This document shows, one piece after another, positions 1 to 7,042 of a stretch of DNA of 8,954 nt. This stretch comes from JBBDNC01 sp040877875 (GTDB lineage: Bacteria; Bacteroidota; Rhodothermia; Balneolales; Balneolaceae), in the NCBI GenBank assembly GCA_040877875.1, contig JBBDNC010000001.1, positions 1 to 8,954 on the forward strand, given 5' to 3'. The notes beneath the pieces are model-generated. The model searched no databases. It saw only the letters and a program-made list of their open reading frames with translations, and was not told where the DNA came from. A program made the position numbers and the translations under genes. The number at the start of each line of letters is the position of its first letter. Positions within the stretch are counted from its first letter, which is position 1.

Positions 1-27
1 GGGTTCGATTCTAATCAAAAATTTTAG
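1..27 (+). CDS. C-terminal end of a probable SusC-like TonB-dependent outer-membrane receptor (partial)
   Basis: Frame 1 is open from the window edge and reads GFDSNQKF followed by TAG at 25-27. Only eight codons are visible, so no domain can be recognised. The call rests on two points. The downstream gene, 17 bp away, is a SusD-family lipoprotein, and such genes almost always follow a SusC-like TonB-dependent receptor in the same operon. The C-terminal Phe is also the usual last residue of outer-membrane beta-barrels recognised by BamA. A SusC protein would form the barrel that the SusD lid closes, importing ligand with TonB energy. The fragment could still be a chance open frame, because 24 nt without a stop is not informative by itself. 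Confidence 0.5.
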   Translation, partial: GFDSNQKF

Positions 28-44
28 AAAAACGAGAAGACACT

Positions 45-1700
45 ATGAAATCTTTTTATAAAATATTCACGATAGCATGTTTAATGCTGTTTTCAGTACA
101 GTGCGAAGTGATCGATTCGGATTTATTAAATGATCCGAATGCGGCTTCACTTGATAATGTAGATCCGGATTTTCTTCTGAATAATGTTCAGATCTTTACC
201 CAGGAAATCTATTCGAATGCTTCGACATATGGGGCAGAAGTGTCAAGAATGCGCTATATGTTCGGAAGTACCTATGGGAATGCCGATGATTTTACTCCAC
301 AGGCATTTGATCTGAACCGGCTCTACGAGGAGTCGTATTCCGATATGTTGATTGACGTGGAGAATCTTATCCCCATTGCCGAGGAAAGGGAGCTTTATTT
401 CCACTCCGGAATGGCGAAAACCCTGAAGGCATATGTCTTGATTACGCTGGTGGATCTGTTTGGAGATGTCCCGTTTTCGGAAGCTCTGGATGCAGAGAAC
501 TTTAATCCGGGCCTGGATGACGGCCAGGACATCTATAACACAGCGTTAGGTCTTCTGGACGAGGCTATTGCCGATTTCCAGAATGAAAACCGGCGCGCGT
601 TCCCGCAGAACGATCTGTTCTATTCGGGCCATACAGGTGATGCGAAGGTTGATGCATGGGTCAGGGCCGCCAATACGATTAAACTGAAAGCCTATTTGAA
701 TACCGGCAACACGAGTGAAATCAATTCCCTGATCAGCAGCGGTAACCTGATCCTGACGAATGCCAATAATTTCACATTCGACTTTTCTTCGAATGATGTG
801 AACCCGGATTCCCGGCATCCCGAGTTTATCGATACCTATATCAACCTCCCGAGCGGAGGGAACTATATGGCGGTTAATTATCTCAATTTTATGTTGAATG
901 ATAAAAACCAGAGGGATCCGAGAACCCGGTATTATTTCTACCGTCAGTCGACATCCAACCCGACGGATGCCAATGAAAACACGTGTATCGGAGCTTCGAA
1001 ACCGGGTCACTTTGATGAAGCGGATCCGTTCTGCCTGTTGAGTGACGGTTACTGGGGAAGGGATCATCTGATTGATGATGGTATTCCCCCGGATGCAGGC
1101 TTGCGAACGACGTTTGGTGTATATCCGGTCGGCGGACAGTTTGATGCAAATCAGGGTCAGTCGGTCACACCGGGCATGGGATACCAGGGAGCCGGTTTTG
1201 AGCCCTTTATGATGGCCTCCTACACTCACTTTATGCTTGCCGAAGCGGCACAGAATCTTGGAGCCCAGGGGAATCCGAGAGAATATCTCAGGACAGCCCT
1301 GGAGCTGTCATTCGAAGCTGTGTTAGGCTATGGGGCTGCCCAGGCGGCCGGGAGCGGTTTTGAGCCAAGTGAAGGCGCTGTGAATACCTATATCAATACG
1401 GTTGTCGATGACCGTTTTGACAGTCAGGGCCCGATGAGGACGATCAACAAGGAATATTACCTGGCACTTTGGCCTAACGGAATCGAGACGTATAACCTGT
1501 TGAGAAGAACCGGATTCGGTAACCGGAATCATCCCGACAAGCTGCAGCCTGCAAGGGCCAATAACCCGGGCGACTGGTACCGGACACTTTCTTATCCGTC
1601 GGATCTGATTGACAGGAATTCAAACGTCGGCCCGAAAGATAATCGCCGCGTCGGTCCGTTCTGGGATCCAAATAATGGCTCTGAAGAATTTAACTTTTAA
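45..1700 (+). CDS. SusD/RagB-family nutrient-binding outer-membrane lipoprotein (SusD-like_2 type)
   Basis: This is a 551-residue surface lipoprotein expected to sit as a substrate-binding lid on a SusC-like barrel. The signal peptide is MKSFYKIF plus a hydrophobic run ending at Cys20. The lipobox reads FSVQC, with an atypical Gln at -1. The mature start, DPNAASLDNVDPDFLLNNVQ (30-49), has the DPNA...P..LL pattern of SusD-like proteins. Family hallmarks follow in order: ITLVDLFGDVPFSEAL (133-148), DPRTRYYFY (291-299), FMLAEAA (396-402) and, near the C-terminus, INKEYYLALWPNGIETYNLL with RRTG (467-490). Cys314 and Cys330 bracket a 15-residue loop followed by GYWGRDH (335-341) and GIPPD (346-350); they may form a disulfide. 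Length is normal for the family. The ATG is preceded by a weak GAGAAG ribosome site. The next gene starts 18 bp after the stop, so the genes look co-transcribed. The ligand cannot be deduced. Confidence 0.93.
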   Translation: MKSFYKIFTIACLMLFSVQCEVIDSDLLNDPNAASLDNVDPDFLLNNVQIFTQEIYSNASTYGAEVSRMRYMFGSTYGNADDFTPQAFDLNRLYEESYSDMLIDVENLIPIAEERELYFHSGMAKTLKAYVLITLVDLFGDVPFSEALDAENFNPGLDDGQDIYNTALGLLDEAIADFQNENRRAFPQNDLFYSGHTGDAKVDAWVRAANTIKLKAYLNTGNTSEINSLISSGNLILTNANNFTFDFSSNDVNPDSRHPEFIDTYINLPSGGNYMAVNYLNFMLNDKNQRDPRTRYYFYRQSTSNPTDANENTCIGASKPGHFDEADPFCLLSDGYWGRDHLIDDGIPPDAGLRTTFGVYPVGGQFDANQGQSVTPGMGYQGAGFEPFMMASYTHFMLAEAAQNLGAQGNPREYLRTALELSFEAVLGYGAAQAAGSGFEPSEGAVNTYINTVVDDRFDSQGPMRTINKEYYLALWPNGIETYNLLRRTGFGNRNHPDKLQPARANNPGDWYRTLSYPSDLIDRNSNVGPKDNRRVGPFWDPNNGSEEFNF

Positions 1701-1718
1701 ACTGAATAGGATATTATC

Positions 1719-2714
1719 ATGAGATATTTAAAATATATTGTCACATCCCTGCTTTTTGTGGCGCTGGTATCGTGTGACGCGATCAATGACCCGGATCTGC
1801 CGATTCCCCTGGACGAAACCATGAAGAATACGGGAGCCTTTCTGCGGATCTTGTCTGTGGAAACGGCTGCCTTTGACCTGGCTGAAATCGATGATGCTGC
1901 CTATGAAATCGAGGTGGAATATTTCGACGGTGAAGGGGCAAGCCTGCTGGAAAGGGTAGATTTTTATGCCTCATACACAAGCTTCGGATTAACAGCTGCG
2001 GACAGAAGGGAGATCGACGAAACAGATCAACCGTTCTTTTCGGTTCCTGCTTCGGAATTCAGTGAGGACCCGGAAACAGGTACGCCAAAAGCTACCATCT
2101 CTGTTCCGTTGACCGATCTGCTGAGTACACTGGGCCTCAGCCGGGATGAAGTCGGGGTTGAAGATCGATTCGACATCCGCTGGGAGCTCCATCTGACGGA
2201 CGGACGAAACTTTACCCAGGGAGATGCAAACCCGGCTGTGGAAGGAGGAGGATTTTACAGTTCTCCCTTCTTTGCACGCGTTTTTACGGTTCAGGCCCTG
2301 GGCCCGGATGAATTTACAGGAACCTACAGGTTTGAATCGCAAAACGCCGGAGTTTTCGGATGGTGGACCTTCTCCGAAGTATTTGAAGCGGAGCTATCGG
2401 TCGACCCGGATAATTCCCTGAACGGCCGGGTCTTTACTGCTGAACCATATGCCGAGAACTGGGGGGGACTTGCACCGATTGACGTGCCTCTGAACCTGGG
2501 CCGTACCGCTACGGTTAACACAGGTTCGGCCGGGATCGGAACCGGTCTTGGATGTGGAGACGGACTGGCTGTTGGCCAGGTACAGGATCAGTCGAATCTT
2601 GTGATTATTGATGTGAGTGATGACAGCGAGTTTACGATGGTCCTCGGTGATAATGTTCGGTCCGATTGCGGTACAGGTCCTGTTGATGTAGTGATTACCG
2701 CTACGAAGCAATAG
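1719..2714 (+). CDS. Third-gene surface lipoprotein of the SusCD operon, function unknown
   Basis: This is a 331-residue predicted lipoprotein that I do not recognise as a named family. MRYLKYIVTS plus a hydrophobic stretch ends in a good lipobox, LVSC, with Cys19. The residues after the Cys (CDAINDPD) echo those of the preceding SusD-like protein (CEVIDSDLLNDP), which suggests both are exported to the same place. The body looks all-beta and in two parts. Residues about 36-190 have alternating strands (GAFLRILSVE, YEIEVEYFD, RVDFYASY, FDIRWELHLTD), like a beta-sandwich. Residues about 197-331 start with EFTGTYRFES and end DVVITATKQ, like a small barrel or lipocalin-style fold, with Cys279 and Cys317 possibly disulfide-bonded. 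A ribosome site ATAGGAT lies upstream. It is the last gene before a strong terminator. By position it may be a SusE/SusF-like accessory ligand-binding protein; that is inference only. A run of seven G lies at 2461-2467. Confidence 0.85.
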   Translation: MRYLKYIVTSLLFVALVSCDAINDPDLPIPLDETMKNTGAFLRILSVETAAFDLAEIDDAAYEIEVEYFDGEGASLLERVDFYASYTSFGLTAADRREIDETDQPFFSVPASEFSEDPETGTPKATISVPLTDLLSTLGLSRDEVGVEDRFDIRWELHLTDGRNFTQGDANPAVEGGGFYSSPFFARVFTVQALGPDEFTGTYRFESQNAGVFGWWTFSEVFEAELSVDPDNSLNGRVFTAEPYAENWGGLAPIDVPLNLGRTATVNTGSAGIGTGLGCGDGLAVGQVQDQSNLVIIDVSDDSEFTMVLGDNVRSDCGTGPVDVVITATKQ

Positions 2715-2765
2715 AAGAGAAACATTGACACGTTCCAAAATCTAAATTCTCCAGGAATTAAAAAT

Positions 2766-2811
2766 AAGCCGTGCCGGCAACTTACCCTTGCCGGCACGGC
2801 TTTTTATTTTT
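2766..2811 (+). terminator. Rho-independent terminator of the SusCD-type operon
   Basis: The arms AAGCCGTGCCGGCAA (2766-2780) and TTGCCGGCACGGCTT (2788-2802) are perfectly complementary over 15 bp around a 7-nt loop, CTTACCC. A T-tract (TTTTTATTTTT, 2801-2811) follows at once. It begins 51 bp after the stop of the third gene and should end the operon transcript. An A-rich stretch precedes the left arm, so some activity in the reverse direction is possible, but no - strand gene points at it. Confidence 0.95.
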
Positions 2812-2887
2812 CCGGTATTTTTTATAAGTCATATCGGATGTTGTAAATTTCGCCAATGGTTCAGGGATATTCCATTATATTTAATTT

Positions 2888-2919
2888 TTTGGCGGGTGGC
2901 GGAAAGAACGTATAATCTG
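2888..2919 (+). promoter_or_regulatory. Candidate promoter of the FG-GAP/ASPIC gene (distal)
   Basis: TTTG at 2888-2891 is followed after 19 bp by TATAATCTG at 2911-2919. The spacing matches the TTTG-N19-21-TAnnTTTG arrangement known for Bacteroidota housekeeping promoters, but the downstream box matches the TATAAT form better than the Bacteroidota form. If used, it would give a leader of roughly 95-100 nt before the TTG start. This is judged by eye only. Confidence 0.3.
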
Positions 2920-2998
2920 CCTACCTGCGAAATTTTTGGTTTGGTCCCTCGAACCTGACGAAACATGTTGATTGAAATTACAGTGAACAAGATCCGAT

Positions 2999-3006
2999 TA
3001 AATTTG
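2999..3006 (+). promoter_or_regulatory. Candidate Bacteroidota-type -7 box immediately before the TTG start
   Basis: TAAATTTG at 2999-3006 is a full match to the Bacteroidota -7 consensus TAnnTTTG. The best upstream partner, TTG at 2972-2974, is 24 bp away, a few bases too far. If functional, transcription would begin about 8-10 nt before the TTG start at 3021 and the mRNA would be almost leaderless, which would fit the absence of a Shine-Dalgarno sequence there. An 8-nt degenerate match can occur by chance in AT-rich DNA. Confidence 0.25.
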
Positions 3007-3020
3007 TAATCACTATTCCG

Positions 3021-6000
3021 TTGATCCGATCACCCGTTGGTTTCATATTGGTATTTGCCGGGTTCTTTGTAACCCTTTTTTCCTGTTCTCCCAATCGCTC
3101 CGGGTTGGAGTGGGCCGTTGAGGAAGGGTATCGATGGGCGGATCTGCCAGTTTCCGGTTCCGGAGGCCCGGGATTCAATCTGTTATCCTCGTCACAAACG
3201 AATATTCAATTTCAAAATGAACTCAGTGAACGTTTTATAGCTGAAAACCGATTCTATCTCAACGGATCGGGTGTGGCTGCAGCCGATGTGGATGGGGACG
3301 GATTGACAGATCTTTATTTTGCACGTCTCGACGGACCCAACAAGCTCTATCAAAACCTGGGTGGATATCGTTTCAGGGATATTACCGAACAGGCGGGAGT
3401 GTCGCACGACGGATTTAACTCTACCGGGGTTGCATTTGCCGATGTGAACGGGAACGGGTTCCCCGATCTGTTCGTCAGTTCTCTGACCGATGGGAATGCG
3501 CTATATATCAATGATGGAACGGGTACATTTACATTAAAAGAAGACAGCGGACTGGGAAGGAGCCGGGGTGCCCATACCCTGGCACTGGCCGATATAAACG
3601 GCAATGGCTACCTGGATCTGTATATAGCCAATTATAAACCCCGCTCTGTTACGGATGTTTTTCCGTCGGAAGACCTTGCCATGAGAAGTACCGTGATGAG
3701 AACGGGAGAAGGCCTCCGGGTACGGGCCCCCTATGATCAATATTATACGATTATTGAATCGCAGGGCCGGCCGATTCGGGTGGAAACCGGTGAACCCGAT
3801 GAACTTTACCTGAACAGGGGGTACGGCCGGTTTGAACGGGCAGATCCCATGGAACATTTTCTGGATGAAGATGGAGATCCTGTGGGTTTGTCAGCCGATT
3901 GGGGGTTGACGGCTACTTTTCGTGATGTGAACGGAAACGGATTTCCGGATCTTTATGTAGCCAATGATTTCTGGACCCCCGACCGTTTCTGGATCAATCA
4001 GGGAGATGGCACGTTCCGGGCGGTGGATTCCCTTGCCATTCGCAACCTGAGCTTTTCATCGATGGGAGTCGATTTTTCGGACATTAACCGGGATGGGCAC
4101 CTGGATATTTTTGTCACGGAGATGTTGAGCCAGAGCCACCGGCGTCGAATGCGGCAGGCCTCTCAAAATATAGAAGACTCCCTCGGCCGGGCTCTCAATA
4201 ACAGGAATTCGCTCTATTTAAACCGGGGGGATTCATCCTATGCCCAAATAGCTTATTACAGCGGCCTGGAAGCCAGTGAGTGGTCCTGGGCAACCTACTT
4301 TATGGATCTGGACCTGGACGGGTATGAAGACCTGGTCGTTGCCACAGGATATCCGTATGACTATCTGGATATGGATACGCAATTTTTTCTGAATGAACGA
4401 AGAAACGGACCCGCACAAACCACGGATGATATATTGGAATATCCGCCGCTTGAATTGGCAAACAGAATATTCCGGAATAACGGGGATTTAACCTTTACCG
4501 ATCGAAGCCGGGAGTGGGGTTTTGTGATTGAGGATCTGTCCATGGGAATGGCACTGGCCGATCTGGATAACGACGGAACACAGGATTTGATCATCAACCG
4601 GTTGAATGATGAAGCTGTCATTTATGAGAACAGGATTCAGGCCCCGCGAATTGCTGTCAGATTGAAGGGGAAAGAGCCCAATACCAAAGGGATCGGGGCA
4701 AAGATAGAGCTTAGAGGGGGCCACCGTCTGCCGGATCAGAGAAAAGAAGTGACGGCCGGAGGCAATTATCTTTCGGGTTCTCAAGCTCAAGTGGTTTTTG
4801 CTGCAGAAGAACAGAATACGGATCATGAAATTATCGTTCGATGGCCGGGAGGAGAATTCAGCCGAATTACAAATGCAAGAGCCAACCGTATTTATGAAAT
4901 TGACCAGGAATCAGCGTCGGAAGTTAACGGCCCGGTTTTACCAGAACCAAAGAGTGAATCTGACGGCCCGCTATTCGAAGAGGTTTCAGGGCAGCTCAAT
5001 CATATTCATCATGAGAACGATTTTGACGATTTCGAGGTTGCCCCGCTCTTGCCTCACCGTTTGAGCCGCGTGGGGCCGGGTGTAGCCTGGCTCGATATTA
5101 CCGGGAACAACCGGGAGGAGTTGCTGGTCGGTTCTGGCAGGGGAGAAGGGTTGTCAGTGTTTTTTCGGGACACGGATGGGCGTTTTGTGTCCGGAAACAT
5201 CTCCGGCCTGACAGATCTGTTTTCGGGCGATCAAACCTCATTGACGGGTTGGGGAGAGGGAGAAACGGTACGCCTGGCGGTGGGCATATCCGAAGATGAA
5301 CAGAAAGAAGGAGAGTCCCAGGAAACGTCCGCCATGATCTACGAGCTTGGAACTGGCGGAAAGGTGATAAGTCAACAGACGATCCCGGGTAATCTTTCTT
5401 CAACCGGCCCATTGGCATCCGCCGATGTGAATCAGGACGGATGGGTTGATATTTTTATAGGAGGTCGGTTTAGATCCGGCCAATATCCGATGGATGCCGA
5501 TGGACGTTTGTTTCTTAACAATGAAGGAACTTTTGTTGAAGATACATCCGCTTCACAGGTGTTGAATGAAATTGGGCTGGTTACAGGAGCGGTCTTTTCA
5601 GATTTAACGGACAACGGATGGCCGGATTTATTGGTAAGTACCGAATGGGGAACCCTGAAGTTGTTTGAAAACTCGGGTGGACGATTTCGGGAAGTTACAG
5701 AAGAAAAAGGGCTGGATCGCTGGCACGGTTGGTGGCAGGGGATTTCCACCGGTGATTTCACCGGGAACGGCCGGCCGGATATTGTAGCGTCCAACCTGGG
5801 TTTGAATAGTCCCTATCAAATCAGGGACGGCCGTGAACTAAGGTTGTACTATGAGGATATAAACTGGGATGGAGAACTGGATATCATTGATAGCTACTTT
5901 GACAGGGAAACGGGGGGTTATGTGCCCCGGAAGAGGTTATTTGAATTTGGAACCATTCCGACAATTCTAAATCAGGTAGGTACGCATCGGGAATATGCTG

Positions 6001-6701
6001 AGTCTACAATAGATGAAATTTTTGCACTGGATTTTGACCGAATTCCCTATAAAAGGATCAATACCCTGGAACATATGATATTTATCAACGAGGGAGACGG
6101 GTTTACCGGAAAGGCTTTGCCAGAGGAAGCACAATTTTCGGCCGCCTTTCATGTGGGAGTGGGGGATATAGATAACGACGGAAAGGAAGACCTTTTTATA
6201 AGCCAAAACTTTTTTGGCTTCCCTGATACGTTTTCCCGCCAGGATGCAGGCCGGGGGCTGTTATTAAAAGGAGACGGGCAGGGTGGATTTAGAGGGATGT
6301 CCGGCAATCAAAGCGGAATCAAAATTTTTGGAGAGCAGCGCGGAGCTGCATTGAATGATTTTAATCAAGACGGCCGTGTCGATTTGGCCGTTACGCAAAA
6401 CAGCGGAGAAACCAGGTTGTATCTGAACAAAAATGACCGGGCCGGCTTGAGGGTCCGGCTGGAAGGTCCGCCGGCCAATCGGTACGCAATCGGTTCGAGT
6501 ATTCGACTGATTTATAGTGATGGAAGCAAAGGCCCCCGGCGGGAGATACAAGGCGGGTCAGGTTATGGGTCTCAGGACAGCAGAGACCAGGTTCTCGGTT
6601 GGGAGAAGAAACCTGAAGCCATTGAAGTACGATGGTTTGACGGGAGGACAGAAGAAATGGCAATTCCCGATTTGAGTCAACAGATCGTGATCAGGTATTG
6701 A
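3021..6701 (+). CDS. Giant FG-GAP/VCBS repeat lipoprotein with two ASPIC/UnbV domains (CRTAC1-like)
   Basis: This 1226-residue protein is predicted to be a surface lipoprotein: MIRSPVGFILVFAGFFVT, then lipobox LFSC with Cys22. I chose the TTG at 3021 because the frame is closed by TGA at 2973-2975 and has no ATG or GTG before the signal peptide. Thirteen calcium-loop motifs of the FG-GAP/VCBS beta-propeller type (DxDxDGxxD or DxNxNGxxD) start at residues 89, 141, 191, 302, 354, 429, 514, 802, 861, 912, 946, 1049 and 1113. A degenerate one is at 692. ASPIC/UnbV domains lie at about 543-627 (IGAKIELRGG, VTAGGNYLSGSQ, EIIVRWPGGE) and 1142-1226 (IGSSIRLIYSDG, IQGGSGYGSQDS, IEVRWFDGRTEE). The protein is thus two tandem propeller-plus-ASPIC halves joined near 628-680. 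Such proteins often accompany SusC/SusD pairs in this phylum and are thought to bind ligands or act in adhesion. No catalytic residues are evident. It lies 319 bp from the SusCD-type operon, beyond its terminator. Confidence 0.93.
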   Translation: MIRSPVGFILVFAGFFVTLFSCSPNRSGLEWAVEEGYRWADLPVSGSGGPGFNLLSSSQTNIQFQNELSERFIAENRFYLNGSGVAAADVDGDGLTDLYFARLDGPNKLYQNLGGYRFRDITEQAGVSHDGFNSTGVAFADVNGNGFPDLFVSSLTDGNALYINDGTGTFTLKEDSGLGRSRGAHTLALADINGNGYLDLYIANYKPRSVTDVFPSEDLAMRSTVMRTGEGLRVRAPYDQYYTIIESQGRPIRVETGEPDELYLNRGYGRFERADPMEHFLDEDGDPVGLSADWGLTATFRDVNGNGFPDLYVANDFWTPDRFWINQGDGTFRAVDSLAIRNLSFSSMGVDFSDINRDGHLDIFVTEMLSQSHRRRMRQASQNIEDSLGRALNNRNSLYLNRGDSSYAQIAYYSGLEASEWSWATYFMDLDLDGYEDLVVATGYPYDYLDMDTQFFLNERRNGPAQTTDDILEYPPLELANRIFRNNGDLTFTDRSREWGFVIEDLSMGMALADLDNDGTQDLIINRLNDEAVIYENRIQAPRIAVRLKGKEPNTKGIGAKIELRGGHRLPDQRKEVTAGGNYLSGSQAQVVFAAEEQNTDHEIIVRWPGGEFSRITNARANRIYEIDQESASEVNGPVLPEPKSESDGPLFEEVSGQLNHIHHENDFDDFEVAPLLPHRLSRVGPGVAWLDITGNNREELLVGSGRGEGLSVFFRDTDGRFVSGNISGLTDLFSGDQTSLTGWGEGETVRLAVGISEDEQKEGESQETSAMIYELGTGGKVISQQTIPGNLSSTGPLASADVNQDGWVDIFIGGRFRSGQYPMDADGRLFLNNEGTFVEDTSASQVLNEIGLVTGAVFSDLTDNGWPDLLVSTEWGTLKLFENSGGRFREVTEEKGLDRWHGWWQGISTGDFTGNGRPDIVASNLGLNSPYQIRDGRELRLYYEDINWDGELDIIDSYFDRETGGYVPRKRLFEFGTIPTILNQVGTHREYAESTIDEIFALDFDRIPYKRINTLEHMIFINEGDGFTGKALPEEAQFSAAFHVGVGDIDNDGKEDLFISQNFFGFPDTFSRQDAGRGLLLKGDGQGGFRGMSGNQSGIKIFGEQRGAALNDFNQDGRVDLAVTQNSGETRLYLNKNDRAGLRVRLEGPPANRYAIGSSIRLIYSDGSKGPRREIQGGSGYGSQDSRDQVLGWEKKPEAIEVRWFDGRTEEMAIPDLSQQIVIRY

Positions 6702-7041
6702 AAGCTCGCTGGCAGAGACAGAAGCGGATAGCACCTGCCGGTTGGGTATATTGTTAAAATCGTGGTGCGTCAGAATGTTGAATTGAAATCCGGGGATCCG
6801 GCATTGGACTTGATTTTAAATGGACCCCTCTGTTCTGCATGTTCCGGCTCTGCACGAACCTGCCCTGGATACGTGCCATCTTACACATTACATGAAGGCT
6901 TTACAAAACCGTCTTTTTGCCCAATTTCCACATTATCGGGATTTTAAAATCCTCACATATGCATAATATGCTGTGGTTTTAATCCGCCGGCTGGCGGACA
7001 GGCTTTGAACTTGAACAAAAATCTTGGTTTTGCAAAGCCTT
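6702..7041. other. Non-coding gap between convergent genes
   Basis: These 340 bp separate the ends of the + strand FG-GAP gene and the - strand GWxTD gene. No convincing gene is present. Several short inverted repeats crowd the right half: a 17-bp inverted pair (listed separately), GGATTTTAAAATCC at 6939-6952, GCATA-A-TATGC at 6961-6971, a GC-rich hairpin at 6983-6998 (listed separately), and AGGCTTTG/CAAAGCCT at 7000-7007 and 7033-7040. No arm is followed by a clean T-tract, so no standard terminator can be assigned to either gene, although their 3' ends probably form here. Confidence 0.75.
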
Positions 7042-7042
7042 C
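6894..7042. repeat. 17-bp inverted repeat pair bracketing the 3' intergenic region
   Basis: GAAGGCTTTACAAAACC at 6894-6910 is matched at 16 of 17 positions by the reverse complement of 7026-7042. Both copies are followed, reading inward from each, by a short spacer and TTTTTG, so each can also fold as CAAAA-loop-TTTTG. The arms enclose 115 bp that hold three further small palindromes. The right arm overlaps the last base of the GWxTD stop codon. It may be part of the transcript ends of two convergent genes or the borders of a small dispersed element. Confidence 0.6.
6983..6998. repeat. Short GC-rich hairpin
   Basis: TCCGCC (6983-6988) and GGCGGA (6993-6998) are perfect inverted arms around a GGCT loop, in an otherwise AT-rich stretch. 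It lies 44 bp past the stop of the - strand GWxTD gene. On that strand the hairpin is followed by TTAAAA rather than a T-run, so it is at best a weak terminator. The contrast in base content with its surroundings suggests a selected structure or a dispersed palindromic unit. Confidence 0.45.

Larger units (their letters stand above)
2715..3020. other. Intergenic region between the uptake operon and the FG-GAP gene
   Basis: This 306-bp gap contains the operon terminator in its first third. The remainder is AT-rich and has no open frame worth calling. Two candidate promoters for the downstream gene are listed separately. A 14-codon frame starting with ATG at 2965 and ending TAA at 3007-3009 (MLIEITVNKIRLNL) sits just ahead of the downstream start, but nothing shows that it is translated. 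Confidence 0.8.

Noticed and set aside
546..1229. A 227-codon open frame on the - strand inside the SusD-like gene
   Set aside because: It is fully antisense to a gene with clear family motifs, and its translation has no signal peptide, domain or family resemblance. It is a codon-bias shadow.
2965..3009. A 14-codon frame (MLIEITVNKIRLNL) considered as a regulatory leader peptide
   Set aside because: It has no ribosome site, no codon run suggesting attenuation and no alternative hairpins. It is kept only as context for the TTG start.
3257..6383. Recurring DxNxNGxxD-encoding segments considered as DNA repeats
   Set aside because: They are protein-level FG-GAP repeats with diverged DNA sequence and uneven spacing, not a satellite or CRISPR array.
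6731..6768. GCACC...GGTGC inverted pair considered as the terminator of the FG-GAP gene
   Set aside because: It has only five base pairs with a 28-nt loop and no T-tract after it.
6762..6947. A 61-codon + strand frame with a GTG start in the convergent gap
   Set aside because: It has no ribosome site, no similarity I recognise and a low-complexity Ser/Cys/Pro composition, and it runs into the palindrome cluster. It is most likely chance.
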